Assembly: GCA_918244965.1 (NCBI GenBank)
Contig: CAKJYC010000006.1
Location: 36,987-100,986 of the forward strand
DNA: 64,000 nt
Origin: Clostridiales bacterium
Lineage (GTDB): Bacteria; Bacillota; Clostridia; Christensenellales; CAG-138
Direction: 5' to 3'
Shown: positions 26,310-35,323 of the stretch, one piece after another
Layout of the letters: each line of letters begins with the position of its first letter
Position numbering within the stretch: position 1 is the first letter of the stretch
Notes under the pieces: model-generated
Seen by the model: the letters and a program-made list of their open reading frames with translations, nothing else
Told to the model about the DNA's origin: nothing
Database searches by the model: none
Program-made: the position numbers and the translations under genes

Positions 26310-27017
26310 TTATTGCAGAACACCGGTGACAACGAACTTCTTCGGTGCGTGACCGGTGTAGTAGAAGGGATAGCAGGTTGTAAGCATCAGATGCCTTCCT
26401 TCAATGGTAGGGATACGGAGATCCTCGTTGCTTTCGAGAATCTCTATTGATTCGATCACATAGGTATATAAGGTTCCATTCGGCATTGTGACCGTGATAG
26501 TATCTCCATAAGTCACATCCTTCAGGATCTGCAGATGGTTCCGATTGCGGTGCCCATATACTACACAGACGCCGTCTTCACCGGGCGAAGCAGACGTGTT
26601 CAGCCATCCGGGGTTCTTTTCGAGCGTTGCCTCATCAACGGACGGGGCTATCGTTATGTTCTTTCCGTGAATCGTCAGAACAAAAGCTGCACCGTGTGGG
26701 ACAGAAACTTGCGGTACAGAGGTTGGTGTTGACGATGAATGCGGTGCAGGGGATTCAGTTACAGGTTCGTCGATCACAGGGAATTCGGGCCAATCCCCGG
26801 ATTCGGGAGTTGCAGATGGTTCAGGCGCAACTATACTGCTCGGCGTCGGGATTACAATCTCAATGATTTCAGTTTCGATCGTCGGTTCCGGTGTTGCGGT
26901 TGGCGCTGCGGTTTCGATTGCCTGTTCTGCAAGCAGCGAGATCTTGTCACCGAGCAGGAACGGCAATATCAGAATTGCGATTGCAAGGATCGCAAGGATA
27001 ATGATGGGTTTCTTCAT
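26310..27017 (-). CDS. Sortase family protein, catalytic Arg replaced by Lys
   Basis: 235 aa. N-terminal membrane anchor KKPIIILAILAIAILILPFLL, then a Pro/Thr/Glu-rich stalk (about 35-105), then a sortase fold of class D/E type. The catalytic His is in VVYGHRN (about 153) and Cys215 is in LTTCYPF. The usual Arg in the 'APKR[YF]' strand is Lys227 (HAPKKFVV). Sortases cleave sorting signals and join proteins to cell wall or pilins. It is last in the conjugation operon. The Cna-B adhesin of this element lacks an LPxTG signal, so its substrate is unclear. Confidence 0.85.
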   Translation of the reverse strand: MKKPIIILAILAIAILILPFLLGDKISLLAEQAIETAAPTATPEPTIETEIIEIVIPTPSSIVAPEPSATPESGDWPEFPVIDEPVTESPAPHSSSTPTSVPQVSVPHGAAFVLTIHGKNITIAPSVDEATLEKNPGWLNTSASPGEDGVCVVYGHRNRNHLQILKDVTYGDTITVTMPNGTLYTYVIESIEILESNEDLRIPTIEGRHLMLTTCYPFYYTGHAPKKFVVTGVLQ

Positions 27018-27032
27018 GTGATTTCCTTTCGC

Positions 27033-29249
27033 TTATTGGTACGGTCTTCCGAACATAATGATCGGATAATTCTTTGTCTGCCATAGGTCGCGCACGACGA
27101 CGCAGCCCTTGCTGCTGGATGCTTCGACAACCTTTCCGTCGCCGACATAGATGCCGACATGATGAATCTCCTTCCAACGGTGGCAGCCCTCGCACTTCTT
27201 GTTGACCCAAAAGACAAGGTCTCCGGGTTCAAGTTCCGACCATGCAACAAGCAATCCGCGATCATGGCAATATTTCGCCTGTCCTGCGGCGTTGGTGTAC
27301 ATGTGATCACCGAGTTCCGGATCAACCTCATGGATTGCCCAATATGCAAGACCGGAACAGTCGAACTTCGTACTGCCTTTTGCGCCCCATACATAGGGGC
27401 AGCCGAGCTTTGTCAAAGCCGCACGAACGACGTCGGCTCCTTTGCTGTTAGAAGGCAGGTGGCTGATAATCTCTGTATAATCCGCGCCGCCAAGCAGATC
27501 GATGCCGATCAGCGCGGCATAGTATTTGGTGTATGCTGGGGACATCATCTCCTCCAGAAGCTGCATTTGCGATTCATCAAAGTGATAGTATTCCGCAGCT
27601 TCCCGATACATCATTGATCGCTGATGCACATTGACGATCAACTGTGAGACCGTCTCCGGTTTCGGCGTATTGCCTTCCTTATCGGGCGTTGGTGTTGGAG
27701 CATTCTCCGGGACTACCTCGTGAAGCTCATAGGTGAAACCGACCGTGTTCATTACTGAGAACACGTCCCGCAATCGCTGCTCACATTCGTCGTCAGGGAC
27801 AAGGATTATGATTGGATCCTCTCCTGTGGTGGACAGAACCGAGTAAACCGCGAGTACGTCAATCCAGTTGTTGACCGTAGCGGAATCGCCGTCGTTGTTG
27901 TCTCCTCGATAGACGACCTCGAACTCGTCGTGATCGATTTCTTTTTCGAACTTCTTGATTCGTTTATCAATCGCATCTTTGTAAGACTGATCGATCCTTG
28001 TAATGATCTCGGTCATGGTCGGTCCCTCCGGGGATGTGTCGTTCGACCAAAAGAGCCCGAAACATACGCAGATGATCGCCGCTACAAGAGCAATGACAAG
28101 AATAATGACAACCGCAACCCAACCGCCAGCGGCGATCGCGGCGACAAGTGCTTTGATCGCGGCAATGATCGCTTTCACAGCGGCTTGGATCGCTTTTGCG
28201 GTCATCTCCGCTGCCTTTTCTGCGGCTTTTGCCGCTTTGACAGCGACCTCTTTCGCAACTTTCGCTGCTTTTTCAGCCGCCTTTGCAGCTTTCTCGCCGA
28301 CTTTTTCTGCTGTTTTAACAGATTTCTCTGCGGTTTTGACCGACCGTTCCGCGGTCTTGACCGACTTTTCGGTCGTCTTTACCGTTTTCTCGGTTGTTTT
28401 AACGGTTCCTTTCGCGCCTTGTTTGACCGATGAAACAGATCTTTGACCTGCAGCATTCGTCTTCTGTGCTGGACGCTGATCGGAACGGAACAGTCGTTGA
28501 TTGTTCTCGACGGAGTGCGATTGCTGCTCCGTCTGTTGAAGCGCATGGTGATCTCCTCCTTTTTGCGTGGTGTATTCGTACTGCGGCTTAACCGCAGGGC
28601 TGGATTCCGTAGGTGTAAAACTATCCGGCTGATACTCTTGCGTCGTTTCCTTTGGTTCGGTTCGCTGCTTCTGCAGAACCTCCGCTTTCTGCTGCGGAGT
28701 AATCTCTTGCGGTGCAGGGCGAAAAGAACGGAAAGACAGTTCATCCAATTGCTTCGGTTCGGGCTGATTATGACGCTTCAGCACATCGGCTTTTTCTTTC
28801 GGTGCGATCTCATGACCGGAGGCATCAAAGCGCGGTTCGGTTTGAACCGACGGATCGTTTGACGATTGATGTGTTTCAGCTTTTTGCGGATCTTCCGTTG
28901 TACGAGATTCAGTATGCGGTTGGTTTTGTTCCAACCGTTTCGCTTCCATCTGCTCGCGCCGGTTCTCCAGGTCTTCCACCTTGTCGCGGATCTTGTCTTC
29001 GACCTTTTCCTTGACCTTTTTAACCGCTTTCTTTGTGCCGGAATAGGCAACGGATGCGGCTTCAACGGTGTACTGCTCGGATTTCTGCGTGGCGTAATCG
29101 GATTCAGATTCGTAGCGCTCGTCTGCGGGAACGGTCTGTTCGTCCACCTTGCGATAGCCGGTTTTCATGTGCCGCGGAAGCTTGCGGGAAGCGTCAGCCG
29201 TCTTTGGAGCTTTCATGTGTTGACGTTCTTTGACTTTTTTCTTTTCCAT
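27033..29249 (-). CDS. NlpC/P60 peptidoglycan hydrolase of the conjugation machinery (CD1108-type)
   Basis: 738 aa from ATG 29249 (TTGGAGGAAACC upstream; the frame continues to 29393 inside virB4). A long charged N-terminal part (1-about 270) is followed by a Lys/Ala helical repeat region, a membrane helix WVAVVIILVIALVAAIICVC (about 375) and an outer middle domain. The C-terminal NlpC/P60 domain has FDCSGLAYWA (catalytic Cys about 630) and EIHHVGIYVG (His about 695). Tn916 Orf14-like proteins open the cell wall for the mating channel. It lies between VirB4 and the sortase. Confidence 0.88.
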   Translation of the reverse strand: MEKKKVKERQHMKAPKTADASRKLPRHMKTGYRKVDEQTVPADERYESESDYATQKSEQYTVEAASVAYSGTKKAVKKVKEKVEDKIRDKVEDLENRREQMEAKRLEQNQPHTESRTTEDPQKAETHQSSNDPSVQTEPRFDASGHEIAPKEKADVLKRHNQPEPKQLDELSFRSFRPAPQEITPQQKAEVLQKQRTEPKETTQEYQPDSFTPTESSPAVKPQYEYTTQKGGDHHALQQTEQQSHSVENNQRLFRSDQRPAQKTNAAGQRSVSSVKQGAKGTVKTTEKTVKTTEKSVKTAERSVKTAEKSVKTAEKVGEKAAKAAEKAAKVAKEVAVKAAKAAEKAAEMTAKAIQAAVKAIIAAIKALVAAIAAGGWVAVVIILVIALVAAIICVCFGLFWSNDTSPEGPTMTEIITRIDQSYKDAIDKRIKKFEKEIDHDEFEVVYRGDNNDGDSATVNNWIDVLAVYSVLSTTGEDPIIILVPDDECEQRLRDVFSVMNTVGFTYELHEVVPENAPTPTPDKEGNTPKPETVSQLIVNVHQRSMMYREAAEYYHFDESQMQLLEEMMSPAYTKYYAALIGIDLLGGADYTEIISHLPSNSKGADVVRAALTKLGCPYVWGAKGSTKFDCSGLAYWAIHEVDPELGDHMYTNAAGQAKYCHDRGLLVAWSELEPGDLVFWVNKKCEGCHRWKEIHHVGIYVGDGKVVEASSSKGCVVVRDLWQTKNYPIIMFGRPYQ
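28299..28403 (-). repeat. Five 21-bp coding repeats
   Basis: Inside the NlpC/P60 gene, five 7-codon units of form VKT[TA]E[KR]x run in tandem, then continue as looser KAAEKAA units up to the membrane helix. Codons differ between units, so this is a protein-level helical repeat and not a CRISPR or phase-variable DNA tract. Confidence 0.8.
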
Positions 29250-29293
29250 GGTTTCCTCCAAAAGAAGGGGAGCGGAAACCCGCTCCCGTATTC

Positions 29294-31627
29294 TTAGCTC
29301 GCAATCGTTTCCTTCGGCTTGGTCGTCATGACCTTGTAGAGCTTCGTATCCTTCGGGAAGTGGTTCTCGAACGGAACGATGTTCCCGGCGCATTTCAGAA
29401 GCCCCTTGCCGGCGTCGGCGTTGGTCACATATGAAAGCTGCGTTTCCGAGATGCCGAGCAGCTTTGCAAGCTCGATCCGGTCCGTCGCCGCCTGATTCAA
29501 AAGCGTGATGAACTCGCTGTTTGCGAGCATCGTCCGTGCGGTGTGCGACTGCAGCAGATCCTCGATGTTCTGAGAGATACCGGTGTAGCAGGCATTGTGC
29601 TTACGCGCGCGTTTCCATTGCTCGAACAAGAAGTTGGAGCTGTATTCGTTGGCGAACAGCAGATAGATCTCGTCGATGAACACATAGGTCGGACGACCTT
29701 TCTTCTTGTTCCGCACGATTCGGTTGTAGATCGAATCGAGAACGACGAGCATACCAACCGTTTTCAATGCTTTGCCGAGATCGCGGATATCGTAGCAGAT
29801 CAGGCTGCTTTCTGTATTGACATTGGTGGGCTTTGCAAAGGTATCGAGCGAACCGTCCGTAAAGAGCTCGATCGCAAGCGCGACGTCCTTTGCTTCCGGT
29901 TCGGGCTGCTTCAAAAGCTCCTTGTGGAAGTCTTTGAGCGTCGGAACTTTTCCGGTACAGCCGCGCTTGATAAACGGGCGATACACGATCTGCGTACAGC
30001 GGTCGATCAGCGACTTTTCCTTTGCGGAGAGCTTTCCGGAACCGACAAGCTGTTCGCAGAGCGATAAGATAAACTCGCTCTTCAACAGAACAGGGTTCTC
30101 GGAGTCGGCGTATTCGGATTCCATGTCCATTGCGTTGATGTGATTCTTGGAATCGGCAGCGATATTGATCACTTCGCCGCCGAGCGCGCGAACAAGTCTG
30201 TCATACTCTCTCTCCGGGTCTATGATAATCACGTCACCCTGATTACGGAGGACAAGCTGGATGATCTCATCCTTTGCAAAAAAGGACTTACCGGAACCGG
30301 ACACACCGAGCACAAACCCGTTGCCGTTCAACAGCGAGCTGCGGTTGACAAACAGCAGGTTCTTGCTGATCGCGTTCTGCCCGCAGTAGATGCCTTCCGG
30401 GTGATTGATTTCCTGTGCCTGAAACGGCATAAAGACCGCCGCGGATTCCGTGGTAAGCGTTCGTAGGGCATTGATCTTCCGTAGCCCATACGGAAGCGTG
30501 GTATTCAGTCCGTCAAGCTGCTGATACTTCAGCGTCTGGAACTGGCAGATATGCTTTCGTGCAACAGAGAGCAGCGCTTCCGTGTCCGTGTCCAACTGTT
30601 TCTTGCTGTCCGCAACATGAACAAGCGTGACGGTCACGAACATCATACGCTGATCGCGGGACGTGAGATCGTCAAGGAACTCTTTGGATTCCTTGCGCTG
30701 CTGTTCGAGATCATACGGGACGACCGCGGAAAAGTTGTTGTTCTTGTTCTGCTTGCGCTGCCAGTTCGTGATCTCTGTTTCCGTGCCGAGCAGCTTGCGC
30801 TCGACCTCTTTGACCGCTTCATCCGTGGGGATCGGGATAATGTCGATCGACAGCATAAGGTTTCGATTTATGTCGCAAAGCTCGGATACCATGGAATCCT
30901 TAAGAAACGACGGGAACTCCTGCAGATACAGAACACGCGCGTATTTCTTACCGATCCTGATATGATCGCTCTTGACCGTCATGCTGTCGGGGCAAATGGC
31001 GTCTGTAAAGGAATGACCGCGCTTCATGAGATCCTTCAGATCGAAGTGATAGCTTTCCTCCTGTCCGATCCGGAAGAAATCGTGGAACACACGCATCCGA
31101 TCCACAGCTTCGATCTCATACAGCTTCGAGGATAGAGCGGCAAATCGAGAAGCAAGCTCGGTATAAACGCGGGAGAAGAAGGTCTTTGCTTCCTCGTAGG
31201 ATTTCTTGATGACCGATACCGTGATGTACTTCTCCTGCAGAATCCCGTTGCCACGGATGGCAGCGTCCATAATCATACTGTTGTACTCGTCACGGTATTC
31301 GTCCAGACCGTCGTCTGCGTGTGGGATCAGATTCCTTGCAAAACTGCTTTTCGTCATGCGCCGGTTGTTGATCGTGATCTTGGTGGTCGCACCGATCTCC
31401 AGCGCGTTCAGCAGTTCGCAGTATGCCAGAAACATGGCAAGCTGATCGTCCCGCGCTGCAACGGAGTAGTTGACGTCCGTAAATCGGAACGTACGTGAGA
31501 ACTTGTTGCCGACCTGAAAGGTTCCGTCCTTCCAGATCTTCTTAATTGGGATGGTATCCTGTACAGAAGAAGGAACCTTGAACGGTTCCTTCTCAGACTT
31601 CAGTATTTGATTGAGCGTTTTAATCAA
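29294..31627 (-). CDS. virB4: VirB4/TraE-type conjugation ATPase
   Basis: 777 aa. Walker A LGVSGSGKSFFAK (about 443) and Walker B YVFIDEIYLLFA (about 648) with QNIEDLLQ motif (about 690). The N-terminal half (about 1-400) is the VirB4 CagE/TrbE-like domain. It powers assembly and substrate passage of the type IV secretion channel at the inner membrane. The start overlaps the PrgI gene by 8 bp. Length and motif order are standard, with no damage seen. Confidence 0.92.
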   Translation of the reverse strand: MIKTLNQILKSEKEPFKVPSSVQDTIPIKKIWKDGTFQVGNKFSRTFRFTDVNYSVAARDDQLAMFLAYCELLNALEIGATTKITINNRRMTKSSFARNLIPHADDGLDEYRDEYNSMIMDAAIRGNGILQEKYITVSVIKKSYEEAKTFFSRVYTELASRFAALSSKLYEIEAVDRMRVFHDFFRIGQEESYHFDLKDLMKRGHSFTDAICPDSMTVKSDHIRIGKKYARVLYLQEFPSFLKDSMVSELCDINRNLMLSIDIIPIPTDEAVKEVERKLLGTETEITNWQRKQNKNNNFSAVVPYDLEQQRKESKEFLDDLTSRDQRMMFVTVTLVHVADSKKQLDTDTEALLSVARKHICQFQTLKYQQLDGLNTTLPYGLRKINALRTLTTESAAVFMPFQAQEINHPEGIYCGQNAISKNLLFVNRSSLLNGNGFVLGVSGSGKSFFAKDEIIQLVLRNQGDVIIIDPEREYDRLVRALGGEVINIAADSKNHINAMDMESEYADSENPVLLKSEFILSLCEQLVGSGKLSAKEKSLIDRCTQIVYRPFIKRGCTGKVPTLKDFHKELLKQPEPEAKDVALAIELFTDGSLDTFAKPTNVNTESSLICYDIRDLGKALKTVGMLVVLDSIYNRIVRNKKKGRPTYVFIDEIYLLFANEYSSNFLFEQWKRARKHNACYTGISQNIEDLLQSHTARTMLANSEFITLLNQAATDRIELAKLLGISETQLSYVTNADAGKGLLKCAGNIVPFENHFPKDTKLYKVMTTKPKETIAS

Positions 31628-31973
31628 CGCGCAGCACCTCCTTTAGCTTTCCGCTTGACAGGATCGAGGCGTACAGATTCGTGGGCTTCGAGGTCAGTTG
31701 CTTCGGCATGAGAAACTCGGACTGGATATACGCCCTGATAAACTGTTCGGCGGTCATACCGTGGTATTTCACAAAGCCGAGAATCGCAAATGGGAACGCA
31801 GCAACGACGCACAGCCAACTGACGGTTTCCGTGCCGAGCACGTTTCGGAGTCCGAAATACACGCCGATTGCAACGCCGACCGCCAGCACCGCGAAGATGA
31901 ACTGGCGCAACGACAAGCCCATGAAGATCGATTCCTGATAGTCGCGGATTTCTTTGTTGATTTTGATTTCCAA
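31620..31973 (-). CDS. prgI: PrgI-family conjugal membrane protein
   Basis: 117 aa. Starts MEIKINKEIRDYQESIFMGLSL, the standard PrgI opening, followed by two close membrane helices (FIFAVLAVGVAIGVYFGL about 26-43, SWLCVVAAFPFAILGFV about 52-68) and a cytoplasmic tail. It is the VirB3-like partner encoded just before VirB4 in Gram-positive conjugative elements. GAAAGGAGACCACATT lies upstream. Confidence 0.88.
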   Translation of the reverse strand: MEIKINKEIRDYQESIFMGLSLRQFIFAVLAVGVAIGVYFGLRNVLGTETVSWLCVVAAFPFAILGFVKYHGMTAEQFIRAYIQSEFLMPKQLTSKPTNLYASILSSGKLKEVLRVD

Positions 31974-31995
31974 TGTGGTCTCCTTTCATATGGTA

Positions 31996-32835
31996 TTAGA
32001 ACCCGATCATTTCCTTGACCACCCGATCGCTCATCTTGACTGCGCCGACGAGAACAAGGAAGTTGAAGATCAGTTGGAACAGGAATGCCCATACAACGGT
32101 TGTTGCGTTCCCATTCGTATTGATCGGCGGGTTCTCCGTCAGCACTGAATAGACGATACAGGCAAGGATAATAACGACACCCTGCAGGCACACCCCGGCA
32201 TACGACTTCAGAAATTGGCGTCCGACCTGAGATGTGCCTTCGCCTGCAAACGACGCAAGCGGGATCGGTGCGACGGCGGTGTACATGAAGATCTTAAAGA
32301 TGCGTGAGTAAACGGTGAGAATCATTACGAACGACAGCACCGTTACGAGAAGCGCACCGATCAGCGCCACGATCCACAGCGGAATGCTGTCAAGGAAGGA
32401 GCATTGGTTGATCTTCTGTGCGATCGCGTCCGGCAGCGTAATGCTGGTTGTCAGAACGCCGCCTGCATGAGCGGAGATGTTATTGAGAATTCCGTGCCCG
32501 ATCTTGAAGATACCGGTCAGGATGTCCATGCTGTAACCGACAACGGCTTTTGCGATTGCAAAGCGGATGAACAGCTTGAGAGCAACCTCCGGACGCTTGA
32601 TCTCCGAAAAGTTAGTGGTCGTTTTCACCACGCCGACGATAAAGAACAGAACGAGCAGCGCATACGCGATGGCTTTCAGCCCGCCTTGAATGTTGGCGAT
32701 GGCGCTCCATACGGCACCGCCGCGGATGTTCTGCGGAGAGGTGGTCAGAAGCGTCCAGATGGTCTGCATAGCTTCCGACCAAAAGTTGAGTGTGTAGTTC
32801 AGAATGTCTATGATCCAGTTACCGGATGACTGCAA
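31996..32835 (-). CDS. VirB6/TrbL-like polytopic channel protein
   Basis: 279 aa from TTG 32835, chosen because AAGGAGG lies eight bases upstream and the extended frame to 32907 is mostly intergenic. About six to seven membrane segments, including AIAYALLVLFFIVGVV, LLVTVLSFVMILTVYS and VVWAFLFQLIFNFLVLVG. An amphipathic N-terminus (WIIDILNYTLNFWSEA) is typical of CD0411/TrbL-like proteins of Tn1549-type elements. It forms the inner-membrane channel with PrgI and VirB4. Confidence 0.82.
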   Translation of the reverse strand: MQSSGNWIIDILNYTLNFWSEAMQTIWTLLTTSPQNIRGGAVWSAIANIQGGLKAIAYALLVLFFIVGVVKTTTNFSEIKRPEVALKLFIRFAIAKAVVGYSMDILTGIFKIGHGILNNISAHAGGVLTTSITLPDAIAQKINQCSFLDSIPLWIVALIGALLVTVLSFVMILTVYSRIFKIFMYTAVAPIPLASFAGEGTSQVGRQFLKSYAGVCLQGVVIILACIVYSVLTENPPINTNGNATTVVWAFLFQLIFNFLVLVGAVKMSDRVVKEMIGF

Positions 32836-32944
32836 AAGCGTCACCTCCTTTTTGGCAGGGCAGGTATTGTGCCTGCCCTCAGGCTGCCGTAAAAGAGGCC
32901 AGACCATTTGCGGCGATCTGTTGAAAGAGAATACAAACAGGTTG

Positions 32945-33038
32945 AAAAGGCGCGCCTTTTCTTTGATTCGTTTCGCCGCAAATGATCCGTGTTTTCGCCC
33001 CCTCAGATAGTATAGCTTCGGGGACGAACAACACGGAT
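32945..33038. promoter_or_regulatory. Structured intergenic region inside the T4SS operon
   Basis: Between the Maff2-like and VirB6-like genes (243 bp). ATCCGTGTT (32985-32993) pairs with AACACGGAT (33030-33038), and inside it CCCC/GGGG (near 32998-33002 with 33019-33023), giving a nested hairpin. It is followed by a perfect 16-bp palindrome AAAAGGCGCGCCTTTT (32945-32960). Could be a transcript-processing or attenuation site separating the two parts of the operon. Confidence 0.45.
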
Positions 33039-33078
33039 TCTGCCACTCTTCCCGACAGCCTGTATTGTCGTTATGAAA

Positions 33079-33381
33079 TCAACCGGTGATCAGGGACAGG
33101 ATTTCTTTGGTAAAGGTAATGACGATACCGCCGGCAATCGTCAGCATACCGTTTGCTCTCTGCGACGGATCGTGCGACTTCAAGCTGAGACCGAGCTGCA
33201 GGATGCCGAAGCCGAGCAGGATGATACCGATCGCACGGATAAATCCGAAGATGAAGTCGCTGAGATTGTTGACAACCTGAATCGGATCATCGTCCGCAAA
33301 CGCCGTGGTCGCAAAGGAGAGGGTAAGTACGATCGCGCAGAAGATGCAGAAGATCATGCGGGTTCGTTTGGTCATTTTCAT
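33079..33381 (-). CDS. Maff2-family small membrane protein
   Basis: 100 aa. An N-terminal signal-like helix MIFCIFCAIVLTLSFATTAFA is followed by a second hydrophobic segment AIGIILLGFGILQLGLSLKS and a third, MLTIAGGIVITFTKEIL. This matches the small VirB2/Maff2-like proteins coded after VirD4 in Tn1549-like elements, possibly the pilin-like subunit of the channel. The start overlaps the VirD4 stop by 4 bp. Confidence 0.75.
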   Translation of the reverse strand: MKMTKRTRMIFCIFCAIVLTLSFATTAFADDDPIQVVNNLSDFIFGFIRAIGIILLGFGILQLGLSLKSHDPSQRANGMLTIAGGIVITFTKEILSLITG

Positions 33382-35138
33382 ATAGTGGTTTCCTCCGTTT
33401 CATTTTCATCGAGTAGAATGTATTGTTCAGCGTTGTCGAAGTTAAATGCTTCGTTAAACGGGATATAGGAATAGGACTGTCCTTTGTGGATGTACGGCGG
33501 ATAGCCGCCGTTGACAGTCATGTGAATGTTCGGATGATGATTCAGATCGTACTTGTCATCCATTACTGCGGGGAATCCGCGGATAAAGAGAAGTGCCTTG
33601 CTGTTGTCCAGCAGGCGTACTTCATCCGGCGTCAAGAGCTCTCTTCCGGTCGTTTGCATATTGGTCGAATAGCTGCCGCTCTTGCCTTTCGTCTGCCCGT
33701 GGGTGCGGGTGTCGATCGTTTCCTTGCCGAGCAGCTTTGAGATGTATTCATGGGTACTCTGTTCATTGCCGCCGAGATAGAGCAGCGTATCGCAGTTGCC
33801 GGTGATCGTTTCCCAACCGTGTTCCTTGTACAGCCCTTTTAGCTGCGCGAGGTTCTGTACAATGATCGTTGCGCTGATCTCGCGGGAGCGCATGGTGGCA
33901 AGGGACTTATCAAACTCCTCCGGCAAAGACACGTTTGCAAACTCATCGAGGATCATCCGCACATGAATCGGAAGCCGTCCGTGGTACACATGGTCGGCTT
34001 GGTAGTAGAGCTCCTGAATGATCTGCGTGTAGAGCATACCGACGAGATAGGACAGGGATGTATCGTTGTCAGGAATGACGGCAAAGATCGCCGTTTTCTG
34101 TTTCCCCAGTTCGCTGATGCCCATATCGTCGTGGTCGGTGATCGAGCAGATCTGATCCATGTTGAATGCTGCCAGCCGCACCGCCAAAGAGACGTTGATG
34201 CTTTTTGCCGTTTTACCTGCTGCCTGCTTATAGATCCGATACTGTTTCACTGCGATATGCATAGGCTGATTATCTCCGAGCTGCTTAAACAGCAAATCGA
34301 GCGCTGACACATACGTTTCCTTATCCTCACGCACATCTGCGTAGGAAAGCATCTTCATGATCATGCTGAAGTTCTGTTCTTCCTCCGGTGCTTCGTACAG
34401 GAGATAGAACATGAGAGATTCGAGCAATGCGGTTTCCGCTTTCTCCCAGAACGGATCGCTGCCGCCGCTGCCTTTAGGGGTGGTATTGCGAATCAAGTTT
34501 GTGATTAAGCGCAGGACGTCCTTATCATCCCGAACGTACTTGAACGGGTTATACCCGTCCGATTGTGTGAAATCAACAAGGTTGAACGCTTTGACCGTGT
34601 AGCCCTTTTCTTTGAGCAGATGTCCAACGGCGGCAAGGATCTCACCCTTCGGATCGGTCACGACAAAGCTTGCGTTGCATTCCATGATCCCCGGCAAAGC
34701 GAGGGAGCGGGTTTTACCCGCGCCGCTGCCCCCGAGGGTAAGAATGTTCAGATTTCGTCTGTGCTTATGGGTATCCATACCGAGCCGGACGTGCTTGGTC
34801 AGCGGAAAGCTCTGCTTCTGTTCGATCTGCGCGTTGACCTGCTTCGGAGAACCCCACTTTGCGGAACCGTGTTCTTCACCTTGCCGGAGGTTCGGTCGAG
34901 TTCCGAAGTACACGATTCCACCGAGCGCATATATGGCAAGGCACAGCAGAAGCGAGCGAAGGGAATTTTGACACCACGCAATCGAGAAAGGGGATTGCAT
35001 GTGCTCTGTCAGTCGGTTGAACACATCGAGCAAGCTCCCTCCGAGACACGGCGCAAGCAGAAGCGAAAACCATACTGTAGGCAAAAGGAGGATCACGTAG
35101 AGTATGAGATCCTCCTTCTTGGTGTTTCGATTCTTCAT
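33378..35138 (-). CDS. virD4: VirD4/TraG-type coupling protein
   Basis: 586 aa. Two N-terminal membrane helices (about 12-32, 62-80), then Walker A LGGSGAGKTRS (about 136) and DPKGE, then Walker B ILDEFANV (about 398) and MRSREISATIIVQN, the TraG/VirD4 arrangement. It brings the relaxase-DNA complex to the channel. The start overlaps the stop of a 58-aa gene (ATGA). Intact. Confidence 0.92.
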   Translation of the reverse strand: MKNRNTKKEDLILYVILLLPTVWFSLLLAPCLGGSLLDVFNRLTEHMQSPFSIAWCQNSLRSLLLCLAIYALGGIVYFGTRPNLRQGEEHGSAKWGSPKQVNAQIEQKQSFPLTKHVRLGMDTHKHRRNLNILTLGGSGAGKTRSLALPGIMECNASFVVTDPKGEILAAVGHLLKEKGYTVKAFNLVDFTQSDGYNPFKYVRDDKDVLRLITNLIRNTTPKGSGGSDPFWEKAETALLESLMFYLLYEAPEEEQNFSMIMKMLSYADVREDKETYVSALDLLFKQLGDNQPMHIAVKQYRIYKQAAGKTAKSINVSLAVRLAAFNMDQICSITDHDDMGISELGKQKTAIFAVIPDNDTSLSYLVGMLYTQIIQELYYQADHVYHGRLPIHVRMILDEFANVSLPEEFDKSLATMRSREISATIIVQNLAQLKGLYKEHGWETITGNCDTLLYLGGNEQSTHEYISKLLGKETIDTRTHGQTKGKSGSYSTNMQTTGRELLTPDEVRLLDNSKALLFIRGFPAVMDDKYDLNHHPNIHMTVNGGYPPYIHKGQSYSYIPFNEAFNFDNAEQYILLDENETEETTI

Positions 35139-35311
35139 GTCAGAACCCCTGCGCGCACCTTATACGGCCGCAGCTTCTGAAAATGGTACAGCACGGCTGC
35201 GACCTTGCCGCGATAGGTGGCGTCCTCCGGTAAGACACATTTCATTCGGGAAAGAGCGTCGATCACGATATAAAGCTGCTCCTTGGTCAGTTCGCAATGG
35301 TAATACTTCAT
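35135..35311 (-). CDS. Small conserved-position protein between PcfB and VirD4
   Basis: 58 aa: starts MKYYHCELTKEQLYIVID and ends KLRPYKVRAGVLT. A strong AAGGAGGTGTCTGC precedes ATG 35311, and the TGA overlaps the VirD4 ATG, so it is clearly translated within the operon. Predicted as a short strand-helix-helix protein without membrane segment. No family recognised. Confidence 0.75.
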   Translation of the reverse strand: MKYYHCELTKEQLYIVIDALSRMKCVLPEDATYRGKVAAVLYHFQKLRPYKVRAGVLT

Positions 35312-35323
35312 GCAGACACCTCC

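Noticed and set aside
28299..28403. Tandem repeats that could suggest a CRISPR or satellite
   Set aside because: The 21-bp units are contiguous, without spacers, and code a helical protein repeat in a gene with intact frame.
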